From Rhodospirillaceae bacterium (lineage in GTDB: Bacteria > Pseudomonadota > Alphaproteobacteria > CACIAM-22H2), in the NCBI GenBank assembly GCA_022843945.1, contig JALHMR010000040.1:1-44603 (forward strand): a DNA stretch of 44,603 bases, given 5' to 3'. The notes beneath the pieces were generated by a model. The model had not been told where the DNA came from and ran no database searches. It saw only the letters and a list, made by a program, of their open reading frames with translations. Each line of letters starts with the position of its first letter. Position 1 is the stretch's first letter. Below are positions 34,840-43,288 of the stretch, one piece after another. A program made the translations under genes and the position numbers.

Positions 34840-35256
34840 ATGACGAGCATCGCAGCGAGATTGGACGACATGGGCAAGCCGGCCTGGATCGGCCTGCTGG
34901 TCCTGAGCTTCATCGTGTTCTGGCCGCTGGGATTCGCCATCCTGGCCTATCTGATCTGGAGTGGACGCATGGGTTGCGGACGTTGGCAGCACAAGGTCGA
35001 TCGTATGCGCGAGCGCGCCGAGGAATGGGAGCGCCGCGGGTTCAAGGGCTGGCACGGGCCGTCGAGCGGCAACCACGCCTTCGACGAGTACCGGAACGAG
35101 ACCATGCGCCGGCTCGAGGAGGAGCAGCGCGAGTTCAAGGATTTCCTCGAGCGCCTGCGCCACGCCAAGGACAAGCACGAGTTCGACCAGTTCATGGCCG
35201 ACCGCCGCACGCGCCGGCCGAACAACGACAGCCCGGCGCCGGAAGCGTCTGCTTAA
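34840..35256 (+). CDS. DUF2852 family membrane protein
   Basis: 138 residues. A single N-terminal membrane helix is made by W-I-G-L-L-V-L-S-F-I-V-F-W-P-L-G-F-A. The conserved DUF2852 block follows: F-D-E-Y-R-N-E-T-M-R-R-L-E-E-E-Q-R-E-F, then F-L-E-R-L-R, then A-K-D-K-H-E-F-D-Q-F-M. The long charged helix may be coiled. The family is largely alphaproteobacterial and its function is unknown. A TetR-type palindrome lies upstream and a strong terminator downstream, so it forms its own unit. Confidence 0.88.
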   Translation: MTSIAARLDDMGKPAWIGLLVLSFIVFWPLGFAILAYLIWSGRMGCGRWQHKVDRMRERAEEWERRGFKGWHGPSSGNHAFDEYRNETMRRLEEEQREFKDFLERLRHAKDKHEFDQFMADRRTRRPNNDSPAPEASA

Positions 35257-35279
35257 AGCGCTTCGGTTGAAAAGCGAAA

Positions 35280-35310
35280 GGCCCGCAGGAGACTGCGGGC
35301 CTTTTTCTTT
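35280..35310 (+). terminator. Rho-independent terminator after the DUF2852 gene
   Basis: A perfect 9-bp stem GGCCCGCAG / CTGCGGGCC with a GAGA loop is followed by TTTTTCTTT. Confidence 0.92.
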
Positions 35311-35324
35311 GTCTGGAGCGCGCG

Positions 35325-35373
35325 ACGCGCAACTGCGTTGCGCTGGCACGCTATGCGCGAAGCTGCGCTTCGC
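35325..35373 (+). repeat. two small hairpins with TGC loops
   Basis: GCGCAAC-TGC-GTTGCGC and GCGCGAAGC-TGC-GCTTCGCGC stand in tandem just before the EAL gene stop. They share the loop of the hairpin at 29049-29067. Confidence 0.55.
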
Positions 35374-35375
35374 GC

Positions 35376-36680
35376 TCAATCATCCATCAGCGACGCGGTC
35401 TTGATCGCGTCGGCGATGCGCATGCCCTTGCGCAGGACCGCGTCCACGGCGTGGCCCTGGACCAGGTCGATGCCGTTCTTGTTGGCGTAGAGCAGGCCGG
35501 TCACCGTGCTGCAGCGCGCCAGGATGAGCTTGCACTGGCCCTCGCGCGCTGCCGCGATCTTGTCGAGGAAGGCGCGCTCGGCCTCGGGCTCCAGGGTGAT
35601 GTAGCTGTTCGACCAGAAGACCTTGGCGTAGTGGCAGCCCAGCGAGTCGAGATCGAACTGGGTCACCCAGAACTCGTCGAGCCCGTCGAGACAGATGCGG
35701 TACTCGCGGCTATGGGCGAAATCGAGCAGCTCGCGATAGAGATGCAGATGCTCGAACAGGTCGCTCTTGTTGATCTCCAGCACCACCTTGCCGCGATAGG
35801 CGGCCGGCAGGCGCTCGTCGAACTTCTGGAAGTCCGCCGACAGCGCCGTCGACAGGTTCATGTTGATGCCGATCGACTCGCTGCCCATGAACTCCAGCCC
35901 GTGGTTGAGGCTGCGCAGGAGCGAGCGATCGAGGCTGGCGGTGAAATGGTTGAACAGCCAGCGGTTGGCCAGCAGGTCGTAGTCCGGCGACAGGCGCGTC
36001 TGCAGCTCGCGGATCGAGATGTAGAGCTCGAAGTATTCCTTGTTCTTGTCGCTGTCGTCCTTGATGTCGATTACCGCCTGGTTGAACAGGAACGGCGACA
36101 GGTCGAACATGCGCAGGGATTTGTCGATCTTGGCCAGTTCCTCGGGCGTGATCGCCGGCTTGGCGTCGCTGCCGGCCGTCAGGGCGCTGCTGTCCGACTT
36201 GGTGATCGATTCCACGTAGCGGATGACGTGGACGAAGTTCATCGACAGCTCGAGAATCGAGTAGAGCGACGCCTCCTTGTACGGGTTGACGCCCGTCATC
36301 TTGCTCTTGTTGAGCAGCGACACCTCGATCTTCTTGCACACCTCCTCGACCGAGGAAAACTTCAGCCCCTTGTAGAGCATGATGATGTCGCCGTTCGACA
36401 TGTCGAACATCTGCACATGGGCCGAGTTGGCGGCGAGCTCGCCCAGGGCGCGCTGGATCATGGTGGTGTCGGAGAGCTCGACCTTCTCGAGCAGGCCGAG
36501 ATGCAGGTGCACCAGGCGCATGCCCTGCAGTTCCTTGCTCGAGGACTGCAGCAGGGCGAGCAGCTTGGCGTCCTCGAATTCCTTTTCCTGCGGAAGCTGC
36601 GCCGCGGCATTGCGGGTGCCGGGCGTCACGCGCACGTGGTCGCGCATCGGACGGTGTTGTTGCTGCGGCGGCGGCCTCAT
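35376..36680 (-). CDS. EAL-domain-like protein, probably catalytically inactive
   Basis: 434 residues. About 200 N-terminal residues have a PAS/GGDEF-like alpha/beta pattern (M-F-D-M-S-N-G-D-I-I-M-L-Y). The last 240 follow the EAL fold: I-N-M-N-L-S-T, V-V-L-E-I-N-K-S, I-C-L-D-G-L-D-E, F-W-S-N-S-Y and L-V-Q-G-H-A-V-D-A. The motifs needed for c-di-GMP hydrolysis are changed: no E-A-L tripeptide, the D-D pair reads D-G, and E-x-T-E reads E-I-N-K. It is likely a binding or scaffold protein. GGGGAA before the ATG supports the start. It is divergent from the MATE gene. Confidence 0.75.
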   Translation of the reverse strand: MRPPPQQQHRPMRDHVRVTPGTRNAAAQLPQEKEFEDAKLLALLQSSSKELQGMRLVHLHLGLLEKVELSDTTMIQRALGELAANSAHVQMFDMSNGDIIMLYKGLKFSSVEEVCKKIEVSLLNKSKMTGVNPYKEASLYSILELSMNFVHVIRYVESITKSDSSALTAGSDAKPAITPEELAKIDKSLRMFDLSPFLFNQAVIDIKDDSDKNKEYFELYISIRELQTRLSPDYDLLANRWLFNHFTASLDRSLLRSLNHGLEFMGSESIGINMNLSTALSADFQKFDERLPAAYRGKVVLEINKSDLFEHLHLYRELLDFAHSREYRICLDGLDEFWVTQFDLDSLGCHYAKVFWSNSYITLEPEAERAFLDKIAAAREGQCKLILARCSTVTGLLYANKNGIDLVQGHAVDAVLRKGMRIADAIKTASLMDD

Positions 36681-36934
36681 CGCGGATTCCCCGTGGACAT
36701 TTCCCGCACCCGGTTCAGGTGCAGGTCGACACTGCCAAGCTTAGAAGTACTAATACCGCTCGGGTCTATTCGATTGGTTGCAGAACATACTGACAATGCG
36801 AAGCTTTTACACAATAGCATGGAACAAATCGTTAAGGCGACGGTCACCCGTCAAACAAAGGTAAACACCGGCGACTCCAGCCAAGTCCCGCTGCGGCAGC
36901 AATTTTTCGGCACTCTGCTACAACCCGCACCCCC

Positions 36935-38344
36935 ATGACGTTAACCACGATTCCCGCCTCTTCTGCCGCTCCTGCGGTGTCGCCCTGGCACGCCGAAATC
37001 GGCGCCATGCTGCGGCTCGCCCTGCCGCTGGTCGGTACCCAGCTCGCCCAGATCGCCATCATGACCACGGATGTGCTGTTCATGGGCTGGATGGGCCCGG
37101 AACCGCTGGCGGCCGGGGCGCTGGGCTCGAACGTCTATTTCCTGCTCTGGGTCTCGGCCATCGGCCTGGGGCTGGCGGTGGCGCCGCTGGCCGCCCAGGC
37201 GGTCGGCCGCAAGCAGCGCTACCTGCGCGACGTGCGTCGCTCGGTTCGCCAGGGCCTGTGGGCGACGCTGACCGTGTCGCTGCCCGGCATGCTGGTCATG
37301 TGGCATGCCGCTCCGGTTCTGCGCGCCCTGGGCCAGGACCCGGCGATCGCGCTCATGGCCCAGGATTACACGCGGGCCCTGGCGCCCGGCCTGGTGGCGG
37401 CGACCTGGTTCATCGTCCTGCGCACTTTCGTCGCGGCGTTCGAGCGGCCGCGCTCGGGCCTCGTGGTGCAGGTGCTGACCTTCCTGCTCAACGCCGCGCT
37501 CGCCTACGCCTTGATCTTCGGTCGCTGGGGCGCGCCGGAATTGGGGCTGGTCGGCGCCGGCATCGCCAGTGCGATCGCGCATTGGGCCAGCGTCGTCATG
37601 CTGCTCGGCTTCATCCTGGTCGATCGCCGCTTCCGACGCTTTCATCTTCTCGGCCGGTTCTGGCGGCCGGACTGGCGTCGGTATGGCGAGATCTGGCGGC
37701 TTGGCCTGCCGGTCTCGGCAACCATGCTGTTCGAGGTCGGCCTATTCTCGGGCGCGGTCTACGCCATGGGCATCATCGGCACCGCCGAGCTCGCCGCCCA
37801 CCAGATCGCCCTGCAATGCGCCGCCGTGACCTTCATGGTGCCGCTCGGCGTGGGGCAGGCGGCGACGGTGCGCGTCGGCCTGTTCGCCGGAGCCGGCGAC
37901 AGCGAGGGCGTGCGGCGGGCCGGCAACGTGGCGCTCGCCATCGGCATCGGCTTCATGGCGGTGACCATGGTGGCGATCTGGATCCTGCGCTACCCGCTGG
38001 CCGCGCTGTTCCTGGATCTCGAGCAGCCCGGCGCTCACCCGGTCTGGGAACTGGCGGCGGCTTTCCTGGTCGTGGCTGCGGTCTGGCAGGTCATGGACGG
38101 CGCCCAGGTCGTGGCCATCGGAGCGCTGCGCGGTCTCAAGGATACAAGCATGCCAATGGTCATCGCCGGTGTCGGCTACTGGGCCATCGGCGCTCCGGCC
38201 GGTCTCCTGGCGGCCTTCGCGCTGGGCCTGGGCGGGCTGGGCGTCTGGTACGGCCTGGCGCTCGGCCTGCTTGTCGTGTCGGTGCTCATGGTGCATCGCT
38301 GGATACGACGCGAAGCATTAGGCCTAGTCGTACCGCGCGCCTAA
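36935..38344 (+). CDS. MATE family multidrug efflux transporter
   Basis: 469 residues with about 12 hydrophobic helices in two similar halves. The first helix contains L-A-L-P-L-V-G-T-Q-L-A-Q-I-A-I-M and the matching one in the second half G-L-P-V-S-A-T-M-L-F-E-V-G. Also typical are P-L-G-V-G-Q-A-A-T-V-R-V-G and D-G-A-Q-V-V-A-I-G-A-L-R-G-L-K-D-T. It would export cationic drugs or metabolites by Na+ or H+ antiport. The 254-base gap upstream holds the promoters of this gene and the divergent EAL gene. tlyA follows 12 bases later. Confidence 0.94.
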   Translation: MTLTTIPASSAAPAVSPWHAEIGAMLRLALPLVGTQLAQIAIMTTDVLFMGWMGPEPLAAGALGSNVYFLLWVSAIGLGLAVAPLAAQAVGRKQRYLRDVRRSVRQGLWATLTVSLPGMLVMWHAAPVLRALGQDPAIALMAQDYTRALAPGLVAATWFIVLRTFVAAFERPRSGLVVQVLTFLLNAALAYALIFGRWGAPELGLVGAGIASAIAHWASVVMLLGFILVDRRFRRFHLLGRFWRPDWRRYGEIWRLGLPVSATMLFEVGLFSGAVYAMGIIGTAELAAHQIALQCAAVTFMVPLGVGQAATVRVGLFAGAGDSEGVRRAGNVALAIGIGFMAVTMVAIWILRYPLAALFLDLEQPGAHPVWELAAAFLVVAAVWQVMDGAQVVAIGALRGLKDTSMPMVIAGVGYWAIGAPAGLLAAFALGLGGLGVWYGLALGLLVVSVLMVHRWIRREALGLVVPRA

Positions 38345-38356
38345 ACTGCGGCCACC

Positions 38357-39100
38357 ATGAGCAGCAAGCCGAAGAAGATCCGCCTCGACCAGATACTGGT
38401 CGATCGCGGACTGGCCGAAAGCCGGACCAAGGCGCAAGGCCTGATCCTGGCCGGCCTGGTGTTTTCCGGCGAGGCGCGGCTCGACAAGCCGGGCGTGGCC
38501 ATCGCCGAGGACCGGGCGCTCGAGGTCCGCGGCCAGCCGCATCCCTGGGTGTCGCGGGGCGGCCTGAAGCTCGCCCATGCGCTCGAGCATTTCGCGCTCG
38601 ATGTGAAAGGCCTGGTCGCGCTCGATGTCGGAGCGTCGACCGGCGGCTTCACCGACGTGCTGCTGGCGGGCGGCGCCGCCAAGGTCTATGCCGTCGATGT
38701 CGGTCACGGCCAGCTCGCCTGGAAGCTGCGCAACGATCCGCGTGTGATCGTGCTGGAGAAGACCAATGCGCGGCACCTTACCGCCGGGCAGGTGCCTGAA
38801 CCGGTCGATCTCGTCGTCTGCGATGCCAGCTTCATCGGCCTGGAAACCCTCCTGCCGGCGCCGCTGGCCCTGGCGAAGCCCGGCGCCATCCTGGTGGCCT
38901 TGATCAAGCCGCAGTTCGAAGTGGGCAAGGGCCGCACGAAAGGCGGCGTGGTCACCGATCCGGCGCTGCACCAGGAAGTCTGCCAGCGCATCGCCGCCTG
39001 GCTGCCAGGCCTCGGCTGGCGCGTGCTCGACCTCGAGCCGAGCCCGATCCTCGGCCCCGAGGGCAACCGCGAGTTCCTGATCGCCGCGCGCCGCGCCTGA
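38357..39100 (+). CDS. tlyA: TlyA family rRNA (cytidine-2'-O)-methyltransferase
   Basis: 247 residues. An N-terminal S4 RNA-binding domain (R-L-D-Q-I-L-V-D-R-G-L-A-E-S-R) is joined to an FtsJ/RrmJ-type SAM methyltransferase. The SAM loop is L-D-V-G-A-S-T-G-G-F-T-D. The K-D-K-E tetrad is visible in S-R-G-G-L-K-L, V-C-D-A-S-F-I, L-I-K-P-Q-F-E and G-N-R-E-F-L. Members methylate ribose of 16S/23S rRNA cytidines. In many alphaproteobacteria tlyA follows dxs directly; here it lies about 20 kb away, after a MATE gene. Confidence 0.93.
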   Translation: MSSKPKKIRLDQILVDRGLAESRTKAQGLILAGLVFSGEARLDKPGVAIAEDRALEVRGQPHPWVSRGGLKLAHALEHFALDVKGLVALDVGASTGGFTDVLLAGGAAKVYAVDVGHGQLAWKLRNDPRVIVLEKTNARHLTAGQVPEPVDLVVCDASFIGLETLLPAPLALAKPGAILVALIKPQFEVGKGRTKGGVVTDPALHQEVCQRIAAWLPGLGWRVLDLEPSPILGPEGNREFLIAARRA

Positions 39101-39176
39101 GAACAGTCAGCGACCGTCGGCTCCGTTTGAGCTAAGACTCGAGCGACAACCGGAAAACTCAAGGCGGGAGGACACC

Positions 39177-39788
39177 ATGATCGATCTCTACACGGCGGCG
39201 ACGGGCAACGGGCGGCGCGCCTCGGTCATGCTCGAGGAATGCGGCCTGCCGTACACGGTGCACAAGCTCGACCTCACCAAGAGCGAGCAGAAGACGCCGG
39301 CATACCTGAAGATCAATCCGGCCGGCGCCATTCCGGCCATCGTCGACACGGAGGCCGCGGGCGGCCCGCTCACGCTCGCCCAGTCCGGTGCCATCGCGCT
39401 CTATGCCTGCGAGAAGTCCGGCAGGTTCCTGCCCAGGGATGCGGCCAAGCGTGCCGCCGCGATGCAGTGGTTCCTGCACGCGATGTCGGACCAGGCGGCG
39501 TCCTCCGGCGCGCTGTTCCGTCTCGGCTCCCTGCCGGAAAAGCCCGCGGCCGCGATTTCGAGCTTCGAGACCCGCCTCGGCGACATGTTTCGTTACGTCA
39601 ACAACCGGCTCGGCCAGGCCGAGTATCTCGCCGACGAGCTCTCGGTGGCCGATTTCGCCCTCTACCCGGTGGTCGCCAGCCGCACGGCGCTGGTCGAGAG
39701 CACCGGCGGTCTCGACAACCTGAAGCGCTGGGCGGCGGCGCTCGCGGCGCGCCCGGGCGTCGCCAAGGGCATGAAGGTTCCGGCTTAG
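39177..39788 (+). CDS. glutathione S-transferase family protein
   Basis: 203 residues. The N-terminal thioredoxin-like half contains L-Y-T-A-A-T-G-N-G-R-R-A-S-V-M-L-E-E, the cis-Pro strand G-A-I-P-A-I-V-D and the glutathione motif L-A-Q-S-G-A-I. The C-terminal helical half has S-V-A-D-F-A-L-Y-P-V, the usual N-cap motif. It resembles the Nu/YfcG-like class. GGGAGG before the ATG is strong. Its stop overlaps the stop of the convergent NupC gene by 4 bases. Confidence 0.92.
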   Translation: MIDLYTAATGNGRRASVMLEECGLPYTVHKLDLTKSEQKTPAYLKINPAGAIPAIVDTEAAGGPLTLAQSGAIALYACEKSGRFLPRDAAKRAAAMQWFLHAMSDQAASSGALFRLGSLPEKPAAAISSFETRLGDMFRYVNNRLGQAEYLADELSVADFALYPVVASRTALVESTGGLDNLKRWAAALAARPGVAKGMKVPA

Positions 39789-41035
39789 GTCAGCAGGCCG
39801 ACGATGGCGCCGATCAGGCAGGTGGCGAGCGTGCCGGAGACGATGGTCCTGAGGCCGAGATCGACGATGTCGTCGCGCCGCTCCGGCGCCATCGTCACCA
39901 GGCCGCCGATCATGATGCCCAGGCTGGCGAAGTTGGCGAAGCCGCAGAGCGCGTAGAGCATGATCAGGCGCGAGCGCGGGTCGAGCGCCTCGGGCGGCAG
40001 CTTCGACAGTTCGAGATAGGCGAGGAGCTCGTTGAGGATCGTCTTGGTGCCCATCAGGCTGCCGGCGGTCAGCGCCTGCTCCCACGGGATGCCCATCAGC
40101 CAGCAGATCGGCGCCATGACGGCGCCGAGCAGGCGCTGCAGGGTGACCGGCGCGCCGCCGACTTCCGGCGCCAAGCCGAGGATGGCGTTGACGAGATAGA
40201 CCAGCGCGGTGAGCACCAGCAGCATGGCGATGATGTTGAACAGCAGCTCGAGCCCGGCCATCGTCCCCTTGACGATGGCGTCCATGGTGCTCGAGGCCAC
40301 CGGCTCCGGGTCCTGCAGCAGCGCCTCGGTGCGCGGATCGCTGGTCTCCGGCACCATGATCTGGCCGATGACGATGGCGGCGGGCGCGCCGAGCACCGAG
40401 GCGATGACCAGGTGGGCGGCGGCGTCCGGGATCAGGGCGGAGACGAACATGGCGTAGAGCGCCAGCACCGTGCCGGCGATGCCGGCCATGCCGCCGGTCA
40501 TCACCACGAACAGCTCGCTGCGCGACAGGCGCGCGAGGTACGGCTTGATGAACAGGGGGGCTTCGACCATGCCGACGAAGATGTTGGCCGCGGTCGACAG
40601 GCCGACGGCGCCGCCGACCTTCATCGTCCGCTCGAGGGCCCAGGCGAAGCCGCGCACCACCGGCGGCAGGATGCGCCAGTAGAACAGGAGCGTGGTGAGC
40701 ACGCTCATCACCAGCACGATGGGCAGCGCCTGGGTCGCCAGCACGAAGGCCGCCCCCGGGAATTTCGGATCGAAGGGCAGCGGCCCGCCCCCGAGATAGC
40801 CGAAGACCAGCGAGGTGCCGGCGCGGGTGGCGGCGGCGATCGTATCGACGATGCTGTTGACCGCCGCGAAGGCGGCACGGAGCGGCGGCACCTTGAGCAG
40901 CAGGAGGGCGAGCACGATGGTGACCGCCAGGCCGATGGCGATGCGTTTGAGAGAGACCGCTCGCCGGTCCTCGCTGAGCGCCCAGGTCAGGGCGAGCAGC
41001 CCCACGATCCCCACGGCCGATTGCACTGCCAGCAT
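39785..41035 (-). CDS. NupC-type concentrative nucleoside transporter
   Basis: 416 residues from the ATG at 41035, matching NupC/CNT length. An upstream in-frame start at 41257 adds a Pro/Arg/His-rich tail with no membrane character. Signatures include F-Y-W-R-I-L-P-P-V-V, T-A-A-N-I-F-V-G-M-V-E-A-P-L-F-I-K-P-Y, M-T-G-G-M-A-G-I-A-G-T-V-L, L-M-G-T-K-T-I-L-N-E and L-C-G-F-A-N-F-A-S-L-G-I. It imports nucleosides with H+ or Na+ across the inner membrane. GGGGGG lies before the start. It is probably transcribed with the rhodanese gene upstream. Confidence 0.93.
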   Translation of the reverse strand: MLAVQSAVGIVGLLALTWALSEDRRAVSLKRIAIGLAVTIVLALLLLKVPPLRAAFAAVNSIVDTIAAATRAGTSLVFGYLGGGPLPFDPKFPGAAFVLATQALPIVLVMSVLTTLLFYWRILPPVVRGFAWALERTMKVGGAVGLSTAANIFVGMVEAPLFIKPYLARLSRSELFVVMTGGMAGIAGTVLALYAMFVSALIPDAAAHLVIASVLGAPAAIVIGQIMVPETSDPRTEALLQDPEPVASSTMDAIVKGTMAGLELLFNIIAMLLVLTALVYLVNAILGLAPEVGGAPVTLQRLLGAVMAPICWLMGIPWEQALTAGSLMGTKTILNELLAYLELSKLPPEALDPRSRLIMLYALCGFANFASLGIMIGGLVTMAPERRDDIVDLGLRTIVSGTLATCLIGAIVGLLT

Positions 41036-41198
41036 GAGCCCCCCGGTCGCCCATGGGTCGCTTGGAGCGCGACTCGCCGGACGAGTGTGGGATATGTGCA
41101 TACACGGAGCAATATGCGCATGCGCGCGGAACACTACGCTTACGCGCGAAGCCGGTGGATGACACAACCCGGTGACGGGCGGAGTCGCGCTCTCGACG

Positions 41199-41531
41199 CT
41201 AGACCCCACTGCCCTCGGTCGGCAGGCCGGCGGCCTTCCAGCCGAAGATGCCCTCATGAAGGGTGAGCGGCACGGGCAGGCCGGCGGCTGGGAACAGGGC
41301 CGCCGCGCGTGCCGAGCGGGTGCCGGACAGGCAGTAGAGGACCAGCGTGCGGCCGGCGTGGTCGGCGGTGACTTTCCCGGGATCGAAGGACGCCGGCGGC
41401 ACGAGCGCCGAACCGGCGATGCGCTCGTCCTCGTGCTCTTCCGGTTCGCGCACGTCGATCAGGGCGATATTTTCCCGCTTCAGGCGCCCGGCCAGGGTCG
41501 CGGCGTCGATCTCGGGAAGAGGGTTGCTCAT
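41199..41531 (-). CDS. rhodanese-like sulfurtransferase
   Basis: 110 residues, a single rhodanese domain: I-A-L-I-D-V-R-E-P-E-E-H, I-A-G-S-A-L-V-P and the active-site loop L-Y-C-L-S-G-T-R-S, with the catalytic Cys present. It ends E-G-I-F-G-W-K-A-A-G-L-P. It carries persulfide sulfur to an acceptor in the cytoplasm. It is divergent from the ABC transporter genes (about 144 bases). Confidence 0.92.
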   Translation of the reverse strand: MSNPLPEIDAATLAGRLKRENIALIDVREPEEHEDERIAGSALVPPASFDPGKVTADHAGRTLVLYCLSGTRSARAAALFPAAGLPVPLTLHEGIFGWKAAGLPTEGSGV

Positions 41532-41675
41532 CGCAGCGGCGTTTTACAGAGGGCGGGTCCGGCTGGCAAACGAAACGCTGGCGGGGCGGAGGCCGATCTG
41601 TAAGATGCGCCTCGGTTCGGGATATGCGGTGCCGTGACACTCGGAATCGAGGGCTGGCGCCGGGAGAGGGCGGGG

Positions 41676-42464
41676 GTGGCTTTCGTCAGTCTGGAAAAGG
41701 CCCGGCTTGTATACGGTTCGGGCAGCGGCGGCACGCTGGCTGTCGAGGACGCCTCGCTCACCATCGAACGCGGCGAGTTCGTCGCCGTGGTCGGCCCGTC
41801 GGGCTGCGGCAAGTCGACCATCCTCAAGATGGTCTCCGGGCTGCTGCAGCCATCGGCTGGCCTGGTCACCGTCGAGGGCCAGCGGGTGACCCAGCCGCGC
41901 AAGGATTGCGGCATCGCCTTCCAGAACCCGACGCTGCTTCCCTGGCGCACGACACTCGACAACATCCTGCTCTCGGTCGAGATCGCCGAGGAGCACAGCA
42001 AGAAATACCGGCGCGACAAGAAGCCTTATCTCGACGCGGCGCACGACCTGCTGGCGACCGTCGGCCTTTCCGGGTTCGAGAACAAGTCTCCCTGGCAGCT
42101 CTCCGGCGGCATGCAGCAGCGGGCTTCTCTTTGTCGGGCCCTCATCCACCAGCCGCAGCTCCTGCTGCTCGATGAGCCTTTCGCGGCGCTCGATGCCTTC
42201 ACCCGCGAGGATCTCTGGCTGGTGCTGCAGAACCTCTATCGCACGCGCCAGTTCACGGTGATCCTGGTCACCCATGATCTGCGCGAGGCGGCGTTCCTCG
42301 CCGACACGATCTACATCATGAGCCGGCGCCCGGGGCGCATCGTCAGCAGCACGAAGGTCGGGCTGCCGCGCCCGCGCGCGCTCGCCGACTGTTTCAAGCC
42401 GGAATTCACCGAGATGGTGATGGAACTGCGCACGCGCATCGCCAGGGAACTGGAGGCGGCATGA
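41676..42464 (+). CDS. ABC importer ATPase (nitrate/sulfonate/taurine type)
   Basis: About 262 residues. Walker A G-P-S-G-C-G-K-S-T, Q-loop F-Q-N-P-T-L-L-P-W-R, signature L-S-G-G-M-Q-Q-R, Walker B L-L-L-L-D-E-P-F and switch V-T-H-D are all intact. W-R-T-T after the Q-loop is typical of the SsuB/TauB group. The GTG at 41676 with GGGAGAGGG before it gives the usual length; the GTG at 41634 is an alternative. It overlaps the permease by ATGA, so they form one unit. No binding protein is next to the pair. Confidence 0.92.
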   Translation: MAFVSLEKARLVYGSGSGGTLAVEDASLTIERGEFVAVVGPSGCGKSTILKMVSGLLQPSAGLVTVEGQRVTQPRKDCGIAFQNPTLLPWRTTLDNILLSVEIAEEHSKKYRRDKKPYLDAAHDLLATVGLSGFENKSPWQLSGGMQQRASLCRALIHQPQLLLLDEPFAALDAFTREDLWLVLQNLYRTRQFTVILVTHDLREAAFLADTIYIMSRRPGRIVSSTKVGLPRPRALADCFKPEFTEMVMELRTRIARELEAA

Positions 42465-43288
42465 GCACGCCGCCGCCCAACGATCCCAATATCGGCGCGC
42501 CGGCGGCGCCCGATTCACTGGGAACGAAGACGCTCGAGAAGGTCATGCCCTGGGCCGTGATCGTGGGCATGTTCCTGCTCTGGGAGATCGTCTGCATCGT
42601 CTTCGACGTGCCGGTGTTCATCCTGCCGCGTCCGTCGGTCGTCACCGAGACGCTGTTCCGCCTGTGGACGCCGATCATGCGCCACACGCTCTACACGCTG
42701 TGGACGACGCTGATCGGCTTCGGCCTGGCGATCGTGTTCGGGGTGGCGCTGGGTGTCGCCGTCGGCGCCTGGCGGATGGTCTATAACGGCCTCTACCCGG
42801 TGCTGATCGGCTTCAACAGCGTGCCCAAGGTGGCGCTCGTCCCCGTGCTGGTGATCTGGTTCGGCTTCGGCCCGATCCCGGCGGTGCTCACCGCCTTCTC
42901 GATCTCGTTCTTCCCGATCGTGGTCAACGTGGCCACCGGCATCGCCACGATGGAGCCGGAGCTGCAGGACGTGCTGCGCTCGCTCGGCGCCAAGAAGCAC
43001 CAGATCCTGTTGAAAGTGGGCATCCCGCGCTCGCTGCCGTATTTCTTCGCCTCGCTCAAGGTGTCGATCACGCTCGCCTTCGTCGGCTCGGTGATCGCCG
43101 AGACGGTGACCGGCAACCGCGGCGTGGGCTACCTGATGGTCGACGCCAGCTCGCGCTTCGATGCGCCGCTGGTCTTCGCCGGCCTCATCGTGCTGTCGTT
43201 CATGGGCGTCGGGCTCTACCTGGTCTTCGCCGAGATCGAGCGCCGCACCACCGGCTGGGCGCATCGCGGCCAGGAAGGCAACGGCTAG
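42461..43288 (+). CDS. ABC importer permease (nitrate/sulfonate/taurine type)
   Basis: 275 residues with six predicted membrane helices. The cytoplasmic coupling motif is in S-L-G-A-K-K-H-Q-I-L-L-K-V-G-I-P-R-S-L-P-Y-F, the SsuC/TauC version of the E-A-A loop. F-N-S-V-P-K-V-A-L-V-P is also typical. It would form the channel for a small organic anion or vitamin precursor with the ATPase just upstream. The stop overlaps the convergent gene by 4 bases. Confidence 0.92.
   Translation: MSTPPPNDPNIGAPAAPDSLGTKTLEKVMPWAVIVGMFLLWEIVCIVFDVPVFILPRPSVVTETLFRLWTPIMRHTLYTLWTTLIGFGLAIVFGVALGVAVGAWRMVYNGLYPVLIGFNSVPKVALVPVLVIWFGFGPIPAVLTAFSISFFPIVVNVATGIATMEPELQDVLRSLGAKKHQILLKVGIPRSLPYFFASLKVSITLAFVGSVIAETVTGNRGVGYLMVDASSRFDAPLVFAGLIVLSFMGVGLYLVFAEIERRTTGWAHRGQEGNG

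Noticed and set aside
36735-36790. A stretch with GTACTAATA and nearby GCTCG that recalls the 3' end of 23S rRNA
   Set aside because: Only short pieces resemble it, no other rRNA sequence is upstream, and the stretch sits in the promoter gap between the EAL and MATE genes. Chance likeness is more probable.
39159-41266. Long open frames on both strands across the GST and NupC region
   Set aside because: They are rich in Arg/His/Gly, lack motifs, and cover two genes with firm family signatures in other frames.
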